Below, piece after piece: positions 1 through 7,727 of a DNA stretch of 13,229 nucleotides (position 1 is its first letter; every line of letters begins with the position of its first letter). The notes under the pieces are model-generated. The model was given only the letters and a program-made list of their open reading frames with translations, did no database searches and was not told where the DNA came from. The translations under genes and the position numbers were made by a program. Origin of the DNA: 2-12-FULL-60-19 sp041483675 (GTDB lineage: Bacteria; Desulfobacterota; Binatia; UBA9968). The DNA lies in NCBI GenBank assembly GCA_041483675.1, contig JBGPGE010000122.1:1-13229 (forward strand), read 5' to 3'.

Positions 1-3
1 ATG

Positions 4-33
4 TTGACAGGCGAGCGCCATATCGGATAGGCT
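4..33 (+). promoter_or_regulatory. Candidate sigma70-type promoter for the ThDP enzyme gene
   Basis: A perfect TTGACA -35 box lies at 4-9. After 18 bases comes a weak -10-like TAGGCT at 28-33 (three of six consensus positions). It is about 50 bases upstream of the start codon at 83, a sensible distance. The -10 match is poor and the window begins only three bases earlier, so this is tentative. Confidence 0.35.
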
Positions 34-82
34 CCGCCGCAGTTAGGATCGGTTTTTTCGTCAGTCCATAAGGAGGATATCC

Positions 83-1972
83 ATGAGCGCTAAAGGTATT
101 GATCGCCGCTCGTTCCTCAAGGGCGCCGCGGCGACCGCGGCGGCGGCCCTCGGCACGCAGCTCGTCCAACAGAGCGTAGCGGCACAGACCGCGAAACCCG
201 ATGGCGACGAAAAAGAGTCCGGAAAGTCCGGCGACAAAATTATCGCCCGGCCCGGCTCGGACTTCATGGTCGATTGCATCAAGGCGACCGGCATCGACTA
301 CATCGCGTCGAATCCGGGCTCGAGCTTCCGCAGCCTGCAAGAGTCGATCGTCAACTACGGCGGGAACAAAAAACCCGAGTTTCTCACCTGCATGCACGAG
401 GAGTCGTCCGTGGCCATGGCGCACGGCTACGCCAAGGCGGCGGGCAAGCCGATGGGCGTGCTCGCCCACGGCACCGTCGGCCTGCAGCACGCGGCGATGG
501 CGGTGTACAACGCCTGGTGCGACCGCGTTCCGATCATGATATTCGCCGGCAACTTCCTCGACGCCGACAAGCGGCGGCCGGGCACCGAGTGGTATCATTG
601 CGTGCAGGACCCGGCGCTGCTGCTGCGCGACTTCACCAAGTGGGACGACCAGCCGGTTTCGCTCCAGCAGTTCGCCGAGTCGGTGATGCGCGCCTATAAA
701 ATCGCCACCATGCCGCCGATGGGCCCGGTGGTCATCACCGCGGACGGCGACCTGGCGGAAGAGCCGGTCCACAACGAAAAGAAGCTGCGCATGCCTAAGC
801 TCACCCGCTCGATCCCGCCGCAGGGCGACAGCGGCGCGCTCGGCGAAGCGGCGAAGCTGCTGGTCGCGGCGGAGCGCCCGGTGATTCTCGCCGACCGCGC
901 TTCGCGCTCGCAGGAAGGCATGAAGCGCCTGGTGGAGCTCGCCGAGGCGCTGAACGCGCCGGTGGTCGATCTCATGGGCCGGATCAATTTTCCCACCACG
1001 CACTATCTCTGTCGCGGCGATGACAAGCGCGCGCTGGTGGCCGAGGCCGACGTCGCGCTGCTGCTGGAAGTCGCCGACCCATGGGGCCAGTTCAATACGA
1101 TCAGCGATCCGCACCACGAATACCGCCGCCTGGCGAAGCCTGACGTTAAGGTCGTCCACATCTCGCTCGGCGACAGCCTGACAAAATCGAACTACCAGGA
1201 CATGCAGCGCTTCATGCCGGTCGATCTGGCGATCTCCGGCGACGCCGAGGCGTCTCTGCCGGCGCTGACGGAGGCGGTGAAGTCCGCCACCAGCGCGATG
1301 CGGCGCGCGGCGTTTGCCGACCGCGCCACGAAGCTGCGCACCGACTATCGCCGGATGAAAGAACGGGCGCGCGCCGCCGCCGCCAACGGCTGGGACGTGA
1401 CGCCGGTCAGCACCGGGCGGCTCAGCGCCGAGCTGTGGCACACGATCAAAAAAGAAAAATGGTGCCTCGCTACCTCCAGCGTCCAGTGGAACCGGAACCT
1501 ATGGCCGGCGACCGAATATTACAATTTTATCGGTAGCTCAGGCGGGTCGGGGGTCGGCTACGCCGCGCCCGCGGCAGTCGGAGCGGCGCTCGCCAACCGC
1601 GACAAGGGTATTGTCACCGTCTCCATTGGGGGCGACGGCGATTTGATGTACGCGCCCGGCGTGCTCTGGACCGCGGCGCATCACAAGATTCCGATCCTGA
1701 TGGTGATTCATAACAACCGCGCCTATCATCAGGAATTGATGCACCTGCAGAAAATGGCGGCGCTGCACAACCGCCGCATGGACACCGCAAGTGTCGGCAC
1801 GACGATCGAGAACCCGAACATCGACTTCGCCAAGCTGGCGCAGTCGCAGGGCGTTTGGGCGGAAAGTCCGGTTGCGGACCCCGCGAAGCTCGGCCCGGCG
1901 CTGGCGCGGGCGCTCGCGGTGGTCAAGCGCGGCGAGCCGGCGCTGGTCGATGTCGTGTGCCAGGGACGATAA
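83..1972 (+). CDS. Tat-exported thiamine diphosphate-dependent enzyme (acetolactate synthase-like fold)
   Basis: A 629-residue ThDP enzyme of the acetolactate synthase/benzoylformate decarboxylase superfamily. The start at 83 is fixed by a perfect AGGAGG at 71-76, six bases upstream. Residues 7-13 (DRRSFLK) are a twin-arginine motif, followed by an Ala-rich hydrophobic stretch and a likely cleavage site near residue 35, so export by Tat is predicted. The PYR domain spans about 55-230 and carries the HEE at 105-107, where the cofactor-activating glutamate of the family lies. A central domain spans about 240-400. The C-terminal PP domain has the ThDP/Mg motif GDGD at 517-520 and NN at 544-545, the classic spacing. 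The substrate is not identifiable; 2-oxo acid decarboxylation or carboligation is the family norm. Export is unusual, because most relatives are cytosolic. Tat transports folded proteins, so the cofactor could be loaded before export. The cytochrome c gene 38 bp downstream suggests an oxidative reaction (inference). Confidence 0.88.
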   Translation: MSAKGIDRRSFLKGAAATAAAALGTQLVQQSVAAQTAKPDGDEKESGKSGDKIIARPGSDFMVDCIKATGIDYIASNPGSSFRSLQESIVNYGGNKKPEFLTCMHEESSVAMAHGYAKAAGKPMGVLAHGTVGLQHAAMAVYNAWCDRVPIMIFAGNFLDADKRRPGTEWYHCVQDPALLLRDFTKWDDQPVSLQQFAESVMRAYKIATMPPMGPVVITADGDLAEEPVHNEKKLRMPKLTRSIPPQGDSGALGEAAKLLVAAERPVILADRASRSQEGMKRLVELAEALNAPVVDLMGRINFPTTHYLCRGDDKRALVAEADVALLLEVADPWGQFNTISDPHHEYRRLAKPDVKVVHISLGDSLTKSNYQDMQRFMPVDLAISGDAEASLPALTEAVKSATSAMRRAAFADRATKLRTDYRRMKERARAAAANGWDVTPVSTGRLSAELWHTIKKEKWCLATSSVQWNRNLWPATEYYNFIGSSGGSGVGYAAPAAVGAALANRDKGIVTVSIGGDGDLMYAPGVLWTAAHHKIPILMVIHNNRAYHQELMHLQKMAALHNRRMDTASVGTTIENPNIDFAKLAQSQGVWAESPVADPAKLGPALARALAVVKRGEPALVDVVCQGR

Positions 1973-1976
1973 AAGC

Positions 1977-2010
1977 GGGAATTAGGGATTGGGATTTAGG
2001 GATTAAGGGA
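1977..2010 (+). repeat. Short GGGATT-type tandem repeat between the ThDP enzyme and cytochrome genes
   Basis: Five GGGA cores start at 1977, 1985, 1991, 1999 and 2007, spaced 8, 6, 8 and 8 bases apart and joined by ATT/TTA spacers. The repeat fills nearly the whole gap and runs up to the cytochrome ATG at 2011. The AGGGA at 1998-2002, eight bases from that ATG, can serve as its Shine-Dalgarno site. Confidence 0.7.
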
Positions 2011-2376
2011 ATGAAAACACAAAAACTTTTTTTCGCGGTGTCGTTAATTTTCGCCGCCTTCGCGGCGCAGGCTCAAGATAAGGCGCCCGCGGGTTCCGCC
2101 GAGCGCGGCTACCAGGCGTACACAAAGTACCAGTGCTATGCCTGCCACGGCACCATCGGCCACGGCGCCGACCGCGGCACCGGCCCGAAGCTCGCGCCCA
2201 ATCCGATGTCGTGGGCGTCATTTGCCGACCAGGTGCGCGCGCCGCGCCAGGACATGCCGGCCTATCGCAAGCAGTTTGTCAGCGACCAGGAGCTGGCCGA
2301 CATGTACGCTTATCTCTTAACGATCAAGCCCTCGCCCGCCGTGAAGGACATTCCGCTGCTGGACTTCGGCCAGTAA
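2011..2376 (+). CDS. Small secreted class I c-type cytochrome
   Basis: A 121-residue monohaem cytochrome c. Residues 1-22 form a Sec signal peptide (Lys-rich start, hydrophobic core, cleavage near AQA). The haem-attachment motif CYACH follows about 45 residues in. The Met of the DMPAY segment is the likely distal haem ligand. The closing helix (SDQELADMYAYLLTI) is the typical C-terminal helix of the fold. The ATG at 2011 is preferred over in-frame codons further upstream, because those would run through the end of the ThDP gene and bury the signal peptide. It should act in the periplasm as an electron carrier. Being 38 bp after the Tat-exported ThDP enzyme on the same strand, it is probably co-transcribed and may be that enzyme's electron acceptor (inference). 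Confidence 0.9.
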   Translation: MKTQKLFFAVSLIFAAFAAQAQDKAPAGSAERGYQAYTKYQCYACHGTIGHGADRGTGPKLAPNPMSWASFADQVRAPRQDMPAYRKQFVSDQELADMYAYLLTIKPSPAVKDIPLLDFGQ

Positions 2377-2390
2377 TCTCGACATGTTTT

Positions 2391-2615
2391 TTATGTCCTC
2401 TCTCCGGTCTGCTTTCGGTCAATGTCTTGGACTTTCAAGCACTGGTCGTTCGCGCAAAGCCACAGCCGTCCGGTCAGCCGATCGATGCGATAGACGGCCG
2501 CAGCCGCCTCGCCGTCGCCGTCGGCCACGGTGATGATGTCGAAGCGCGCCGCCAGCGCGTGAAACACGACGGCCAGCGCCAATCCGATGAGCCCCAGTAG
2601 TATCTTGTTCTCCAT
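2391..2615 (-). CDS. Small membrane-anchored hypothetical protein
   Basis: A 74-residue protein that I do not recognise. Residues about 4-22 form one hydrophobic segment just after MENK, so it is probably an inner-membrane-anchored protein with the rest outside. The C-terminal part has alternating hydrophobic and polar residues (VYRIDRLTGRLWLC), as in a small beta-rich domain, and two Cys (LWLC and DQC) that could pair. The start has good support: GAGGAGAGA at 2625-2633 lies nine bases upstream of the ATG at 2613-2615. The gene is convergent with the cytochrome gene (14 bp between stop codons) and lies 43 bp downstream of the binding-protein gene, possibly as its last operon member. Short length makes it less certain than its neighbours, but the ribosome site and membrane segment favour a real gene. 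Confidence 0.6.
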   Translation of the reverse strand: MENKILLGLIGLALAVVFHALAARFDIITVADGDGEAAAAVYRIDRLTGRLWLCANDQCLKVQDIDRKQTGERT

Positions 2616-2658
2616 TGCCGCTATTCTCTCCTCGGCGCCGCCGCCTGCGCCGCCCTCG

Positions 2659-3639
2659 TCACTTAATGATCCTATCCGCCTTGTTCAGCACGGCCTGAGG
2701 AACCGTGAGGCCGATTCGCCCCGCCGCCTTCAGATTGACGACGAACCGGGACCGTATCGGCTCCACCATCGGCAGGTCGGCGGGCTTGGCGCCTTGCAGG
2801 ATCCGATCCACGTAATATGCGGACTGGCGGGATAGCTCGGCCAGGTCCGGCCCGTAGCTCATCAGCCCGCCCGCCTCGACAAAATCGACCCGATCGTACA
2901 TGGCCGGCAGCTTGTGCTTCGCCGCCAGCTCCGCCATCCGCGCCGGGTAGCTATGGAACAGGGCGTCCGGCATCAGAATGATCGCCTCCGCGCGTTCTTT
3001 GGCGGCGGCGCCGAACGCGCCTTCGAAATCGTTTGCGCCGCGGACCGCGAGCGGTTGCAGCCTCATCCCCGACGCCTTTACCGCAAGATCGAGCTCTTTT
3101 AACCTCGCCTCGTATCCCGGATTGTCCGAGTTCATGAACGCGCCCAGGCGCGCCGCCTTGGGAACGGACAGCTTGAGCAACTCCAGCCGCTTGCCGAAAA
3201 AGTCCGGAGAAACCCTGGACACCCCGGTCACGTTTCCTCCCGGCGAAGTGAAGCTGGTAACGATTCCGGCCTCGGTCAGGCTGCCGGCGCCCGCGACAAC
3301 GATCGGAATCGTGCTGGTCGCCTGCTTGGCGGCGGACGCCACCCGGGTGCCGCCGGCGATGATGACGTCGACATTGAGACGGACAAGCTCCGCCGCGAGC
3401 TCGGGTAGCCGCTCGACTTTGCCTTCGGCGTAACGGTAAACCACGGTCAGGTTCTTGCCCTCTTCGTAGCCGCGCTCGCGCAGCCCCTGCCATAGCGGCT
3501 CGTCGCGCGACGCATTCAGCGCCGCCGAGCTCGAAACGAGCACTCCGATCTTCCAGACTTTTCCACTCTGCTGGGCCGGTGCCGGCGAGGCGCAAGCCAG
3601 CATCAGCAGAACGAGCGCGAACGCAGCGATCTTGGTCAT
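2659..3639 (-). CDS. ABC_sub_bind family periplasmic substrate-binding protein
   Basis: A 326-residue periplasmic binding protein of the ABC_sub_bind family (type I periplasmic-binding fold). A signal peptide covers residues 1-22 (MTKIAAFALVLLMLACAS...). An LAC triplet gives a weak lipobox, but cleavage after PAPA is equally possible. The mature protein opens with VWKIGVLVSS. It then shows the family pattern: a LRERGYEEGKN segment, DVIIAGGTRVASAAKQAT, and FTSPGGNVTGVS at the hinge. Length is normal for the family. The start is certain: AAGGAGGT lies a few bases upstream of the ATG at 3637-3639. No permease or ATPase gene is next to it; such orphan copies are common in soil bacteria, and the ligand cannot be read from the sequence. 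It begins 77 bp after the CHAT gene on the same strand, so read-through transcription is possible. Confidence 0.88.
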   Translation of the reverse strand: MTKIAAFALVLLMLACASPAPAQQSGKVWKIGVLVSSSAALNASRDEPLWQGLRERGYEEGKNLTVVYRYAEGKVERLPELAAELVRLNVDVIIAGGTRVASAAKQATSTIPIVVAGAGSLTEAGIVTSFTSPGGNVTGVSRVSPDFFGKRLELLKLSVPKAARLGAFMNSDNPGYEARLKELDLAVKASGMRLQPLAVRGANDFEGAFGAAAKERAEAIILMPDALFHSYPARMAELAAKHKLPAMYDRVDFVEAGGLMSYGPDLAELSRQSAYYVDRILQGAKPADLPMVEPIRSRFVVNLKAAGRIGLTVPQAVLNKADRIIK

Positions 3640-3716
3640 AGGACCTCCTTGTGTTTACGCAAAATTGTCCGAGCCGCCGTCGGGGAACGCCATGATCTTT
3701 TCTGCCGGGAGGCGCG

Positions 3717-6119
3717 TCACGGTTCCCCCGTCAGCTCGTAGGCGGCCCAGTAAAACGGCTCAGGAAACTCTTCCATCGTCTTGAGTTGCGCCTGCCTGAG
3801 CGCCTCAGACTTCTTTCCGTCCTTCAAATGCTGGTAAAACTCTTTCATCAACTCATAACTCGCCCGGTCGTTCACTTTCCATAGCGTCGTCACGATTGAA
3901 GGAGTGCCAGCGTAGATAAAGGCGCGCGTGAGACCGACCATCTCATCCCCATTGCTTAGCTTCCCCAACCCAGTCTCGCAGGCAGACAAGACCACCATCC
4001 CTGCCTTGAGATTCAATGAAAATATCTCACCTACATTGAGTCTCCCGTCATCTTTTCCTTCAGGAGCCAGTAACAGAGCCGAGATCATCGGGTCCTGCTC
4101 GTTAAGTTCCGCATGCACTGCAAAGTGCAGCATGTCGTACTTGGGACTGAGCGAGATCGCCCTCGGTTTGGTCGCCTCCGCTTCAATATAGACTGCGCTC
4201 GTGGGATAGACCCGCGCTATCTCCTTGGCCTCCCTCTCAGCAAAGCGAAGATTATACGCCTGATCTCCTAAACTGGGATTGCCCATCACTAGAGCCTGCT
4301 CCCCGCCGGCCCTCTTCTTCTCCTTAGTGAACTGCATCAAGCTGGCGCTGGAGAGATAGTAGATGGGATAATCCTGGATCAGATACTTGCCCTGAGATGA
4401 GAGCAAAGCTTGAAACGGTAGGTAGTGCAGCACATCGTGGGGAATGATCAAAAGCTCCTTGCCCCGAATATGCGGCAGCCCCGGCTCGATCAGCAGCTTG
4501 TAAAGCTCCTGGGATGAAGCCCTGAATTTCTCCTTCTCCCCGAGCTGAAAGACGCTCTCGCGCAAGGAGCCAACCTTGCTCAGCAGATCTCTGCGGCTTA
4601 AAGCAATGTTGACAAACTCCGCCCTCTCTTTCTCCACCACCCACAAAAGCACCGCCTGCTGCGTCACAAAATACTCCAGCACCGTCACCCCAGGCTCTAA
4701 CAGCTCCTGCACCTGCTTCAACGTCAGCGGCTCGACGTTCATCAACGACGCCTGCTCTTTGTTCTCCTTTCTCACTTTCGCCAGAAAATCATTGTACGAC
4801 TTCTGCGCCGCCTCTAAGTCCTTCCTCACCTCCGGCCTGTCGGACGCACGGGATTCCTGTCCCGCCATCATCGCCTGCAAGGCGCTGATCTTCGCCTGCA
4901 AGGCCCGCTCCTCCTCTAACAAGCTTCCATGAGCCAGTTGCACCTTGCTCCCCAGAATATCTAGAAAGGCGCGCGAGCGCGCCCGCTCGCTGTAACTGAA
5001 AGCCTCTGCTGTGTGTTTGTTCTCCAGATAGGCGAGGATCATCCCGGAGTAGGTCTCTCGCTTGTCATCAAAGAAAGAGCTGCGAAATTCCTCCGACTGA
5101 AGCAGCGAGCGGATGGACTCGATGCTGTCAACCGCCTTCTTGTAATAGGGGATAGCCTCAGAGGACTTCTGAGTTTGGCGGAGCAGATTCCCCATCTGGC
5201 CGCTGGCCTGTTGGATTCCGCTTGTATCCTGGGCCCTCTCGGCTATCTCCAGCGCTTTGTTAAGATTCTCCCGGGCGCGCCCAAAGTCTTTTCTTCCTAA
5301 GTAGGCCTGCCCTAATCCTCGATAGAAGTTTCCCTCTTGGGACGTCTTTAACCGTGTTTGTTTGATAGTGTCGAGGCCCTTCTCGTAGACTTTTATCGCC
5401 TCTTCAAATTTGCCCACGCTCTGATAGGCATTGCCGAGGGGACTAATGGTGCCAACAACCTGGTTCGCCCAACTTTGAACGACGCCGGGCGGATCGCGAC
5501 CGGCATTTCTTTTTCGAGTCTCCAACTCGGAATCTACGACTTGAAGAGCATAGGAGATATAGTCAATGGCCTTCTGGCTCTCCCCGCTACGCAGCGATTC
5601 TGTCCCTAACTCTCTGTACATCAGAGCATGGAGGGCTATCTTCGAGTAACCAGTGGGCACTTTCTCTACGATCTCGATTCCCCTTTCCAACCATTCTCTT
5701 GCCTTGGCGTATTGTCCTAGTCTTCGATGGGCATTGAGTAGTTGGACGGTAGCCATTGCCTGGAGACGTGGATCCCTGGCTTTTTCCCCCATCTCGAACG
5801 CCTTGCTTCCATAGGAGAGAGCCTTTTGCAACTGGCCGCTAACCCCGGCTGCGCTCGCGGCATTGAGGTAGAAAAGATTTGCCTCGTCCCAGTTACCGTT
5901 TTTCTCGGCATCCAGAGCTTTGGTCTCCAAGGAACTGAGAGCCTCTTTAACCTCTCCTTTTCGGATCGCCTCCCTGGTGAACGCTGTCACGTCGAGTTCA
6001 TGGGGGGTAGGCTGAGAGGATCCCATGGGGGATTCATACTGCGAGGCCTGGCCACGCGCGGCGCCATAGGCCGCGACAAAAAATAGCGCAAGAAGAAAAC
6101 GAATCGGTGCCGCTTTCAT
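3717..6119 (-). CDS. Secreted TPR-CHAT domain protein (putative caspase-like protease)
   Basis: An 800-residue protein with an N-terminal signal peptide (about residues 1-24, Lys near the start then a hydrophobic core). Tetratricopeptide-like helical repeats cover about residues 50-340; clear units include GNAYQSVGKFEEAIKVYEKGL and the GLGQAYLGRKDFGRAREN region. A charged helical linker spans about 340-510, followed by a C-terminal CHAT domain from about 530. The CHAT catalytic pair is intact: His669 in HFAVHAE and Cys714 in LSACETG. The end (PFYWAAYELTG) is the usual CHAT terminus. CHAT domains are caspase-fold peptidases, often activated through attached repeats; no partner or substrate is evident here. 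The signal peptide places it in the envelope. Base composition is lower in GC than around it (28 of 60 bases at 5341-5400 against 47 of 60 at 1861-1920), suggesting separate origin. The start at 6119 has a modest GAGGG site upstream. Confidence 0.87.
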   Translation of the reverse strand: MKAAPIRFLLALFFVAAYGAARGQASQYESPMGSSQPTPHELDVTAFTREAIRKGEVKEALSSLETKALDAEKNGNWDEANLFYLNAASAAGVSGQLQKALSYGSKAFEMGEKARDPRLQAMATVQLLNAHRRLGQYAKAREWLERGIEIVEKVPTGYSKIALHALMYRELGTESLRSGESQKAIDYISYALQVVDSELETRKRNAGRDPPGVVQSWANQVVGTISPLGNAYQSVGKFEEAIKVYEKGLDTIKQTRLKTSQEGNFYRGLGQAYLGRKDFGRARENLNKALEIAERAQDTSGIQQASGQMGNLLRQTQKSSEAIPYYKKAVDSIESIRSLLQSEEFRSSFFDDKRETYSGMILAYLENKHTAEAFSYSERARSRAFLDILGSKVQLAHGSLLEEERALQAKISALQAMMAGQESRASDRPEVRKDLEAAQKSYNDFLAKVRKENKEQASLMNVEPLTLKQVQELLEPGVTVLEYFVTQQAVLLWVVEKERAEFVNIALSRRDLLSKVGSLRESVFQLGEKEKFRASSQELYKLLIEPGLPHIRGKELLIIPHDVLHYLPFQALLSSQGKYLIQDYPIYYLSSASLMQFTKEKKRAGGEQALVMGNPSLGDQAYNLRFAEREAKEIARVYPTSAVYIEAEATKPRAISLSPKYDMLHFAVHAELNEQDPMISALLLAPEGKDDGRLNVGEIFSLNLKAGMVVLSACETGLGKLSNGDEMVGLTRAFIYAGTPSIVTTLWKVNDRASYELMKEFYQHLKDGKKSEALRQAQLKTMEEFPEPFYWAAYELTGEP

Positions 6120-6129
6120 GACTGTGCCC

Positions 6130-6303
6130 TCATGGGGACTTCGCGGGAATGGCTGTGGTTATCATTCTCACGGTTCGACCTGTCAGTCCATAGGCGACCC
6201 AGTAAAATGGCTCTGGAAACGGCTCCACCGTCTTAAGCTGTGCCTGTCGGAGCGTCTCCACTTTCTTGGATGTCTTTAAATGCTGATAAAACTCCCGCTC
6301 ACC
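6130..6303 (-). pseudogene. Remnant of a second CHAT gene (C-terminal end only)
   Basis: Read on the minus strand, this stretch encodes a segment matching the last 42 residues of the neighbouring CHAT protein at 31 of 42 positions, without gaps. Shared blocks include EFYQHLK, LRQAQLKT and FPEPFYW. It then runs on for some 16 unrelated residues to a TGA at 6130-6132. The frame is closed upstream by a TAG at 6337-6339, and no start codon precedes the homology, so no protein is expected. It lies directly upstream of the intact CHAT gene in the same orientation. The simplest reading is a tandem duplicate that lost everything but its 3' end. The divergence shows the two copies separated some time ago. 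Confidence 0.8.
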
Positions 6304-6351
6304 TACCGCGCCTCTTGAGATCTGCCTCGTCCGTGACTAACGCTTTCTGTG

Positions 6352-7548
6352 CTACTGAATCTCAATCGCCTTCACCGGCCGCTTGCCCAGACGGCGCGCC
6401 CCCTGCGGCGTGCAGACCACGCAGTCGCCCCAGTAGAGCCGCTTGTTGCCGTCCGGCGTGGCGACGGTCGGCTTGAGAATAAAGACGACATTTTCTTCGA
6501 GCTTCCAGCGCGCATGGGCGTCGGTCGTCGAGCGCGCGGAGACCGGCGCGTCGTCGCCCAGGCCGCGCCCGTGAAACAGCGGCCGGACCATGAAGGACGT
6601 ATGCTTTTTGCCCCAATCGACGCAGAACCGGTTCAGCTCGCCGACGGTCAAACCCGGCTTGAAGATTTCGTAGGTCGCCTGCACCGCTTCCTCACATGTG
6701 CGGAAGATGTCGTGCCAGACTTTATCCACCCGCCCGATGAACATCGGCTGCACACCCTGGCCGACGTAGCCCAGCCAGCGCGCCTCGATCTCGTTCATCA
6801 CGATGTCGCCGTTCTGCAACGGGCGCAGCGTCGGCATGATGTTGTTGCCGTGCGGCTCCGGCCCGGCGGACCACTGGAGCATCGTCGGCAGCTCGCCGCC
6901 CTCTTTGACCATCGCGTGGATCATCGCCGCGTAGACTTCGCACTCGGGCACGCCCGGCCGCGCGGTCTCGGCCATCGCGTCAATCGCCTTCTCAACCAGC
7001 TCGACCGCCTTCGTCAAAGCATCGATCTCCTCGCGGCTCTTGACGTATTTGGCCCGCTCCATCAAGTCAGTGGCATCGACGAACGTGGCGTGCGGGAAGG
7101 CTTCTTCGATTGCGCGCATCGTGCCGTAAGGCATGACGCCTTCGGGCGCGCGGCTGATATTGTAGAGTCCCGCGATGCCGATGCGCCCCTTCTCCACGTT
7201 CAACTCGCGCAGCCGCTCGACGATGCCTCTGCCGAAGTAGCGGTTGCAGTTGCGCACGTCGGTGACCCAGTCCTGGAAGCCGAGCCAGTAGTGGATGGGA
7301 GGAATGGCCATCGCGATCGCCGTGACTTCGCCTTGCAACGGGAAGACGGCGGAGGCCTCGCCGCAATTGCCGCCGACGCCGGTCAGATAGCGCGTGTTTG
7401 CCTGAAAGTGGTCCCAGTGGCCGGTGTTGACGGCTGTGACGATCGCGTCCAGCCCTTCCGCGGCCATGAGTTGCCGCACCAGCCGCCAGCGCCGGTCCCG
7501 CTCGGCGAGGGAGAAGCGCGGAACGATAAGTTTCTCTACCTGATCCAT
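6352..7548 (-). CDS. M24 (creatinase/prolidase-fold) protein lacking metal ligands, copy 1
   Basis: A 398-residue two-domain protein: a creatinase-type N-terminal domain (to about 150) and a pita-bread M24 catalytic domain. By hand alignment to methionine aminopeptidase, the substrate-side His is present (His233 in GPEPHGNN), as is the second His (His326 in FHGRGLG). The metal ligands are not: the two Asp become Glu253 and Gln264, and the two Glu become Lys359 and Gly374. Creatinase is the known metal-independent relative, using the His equivalent to 233, so a creatinase-like hydrolase is more likely than a metallopeptidase. The substrate is unknown. I chose the ATG at 7548 because family similarity begins about ten residues later. 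An in-frame ATG at 7644 would add 32 residues of unconvincing sequence, and neither has a clear ribosome site. Its paralogue lies at 8530-9702. Confidence 0.85.
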   Translation of the reverse strand: MDQVEKLIVPRFSLAERDRRWRLVRQLMAAEGLDAIVTAVNTGHWDHFQANTRYLTGVGGNCGEASAVFPLQGEVTAIAMAIPPIHYWLGFQDWVTDVRNCNRYFGRGIVERLRELNVEKGRIGIAGLYNISRAPEGVMPYGTMRAIEEAFPHATFVDATDLMERAKYVKSREEIDALTKAVELVEKAIDAMAETARPGVPECEVYAAMIHAMVKEGGELPTMLQWSAGPEPHGNNIMPTLRPLQNGDIVMNEIEARWLGYVGQGVQPMFIGRVDKVWHDIFRTCEEAVQATYEIFKPGLTVGELNRFCVDWGKKHTSFMVRPLFHGRGLGDDAPVSARSTTDAHARWKLEENVVFILKPTVATPDGNKRLYWGDCVVCTPQGARRLGKRPVKAIEIQ

Positions 7549-7727
7549 TGAATGATGTGGAAATATCCGATCGGAAGCTGCGATGTCAACCTCACATCGG
7601 TTTGGAGGCGGGTCTGTCTGCCGGGCACGGGCGGCGATGGACATTTCCTTCAGGCGGAGATAAGCCTGCTTTTAAATCAGCTGGCTGTAGAAAGGGCCAA
7701 TTTTAGGGTGTGGTTAGAGGCCGTGCG

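Noticed and set aside
1855..2010. An in-frame upstream extension of the cytochrome gene
   Set aside because: It would overlap the ThDP gene, translate the GGGATT repeat and place about 50 residues before an obvious signal peptide. The ATG at 2011 fits better.
2381..2397. A GACAT/ATGTC inverted repeat between the convergent cytochrome and small-protein genes as a terminator
   Set aside because: The stem is only 5 bp and AT-rich; the loop holds the T-run, so it does not form a convincing terminator.
3717..6119. A Craspase-type (CRISPR-linked TPR-CHAT) role
   Set aside because: There is no CRISPR array, Cas effector or Csx gene in the window, and this protein has a signal peptide.
6349..7551. 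A 400-codon open frame on the + strand
   Set aside because: It is exactly antisense to the M24 gene, its translation is His/Arg/Leu-rich and has no domain pattern, and the minus strand shows clear family motifs.
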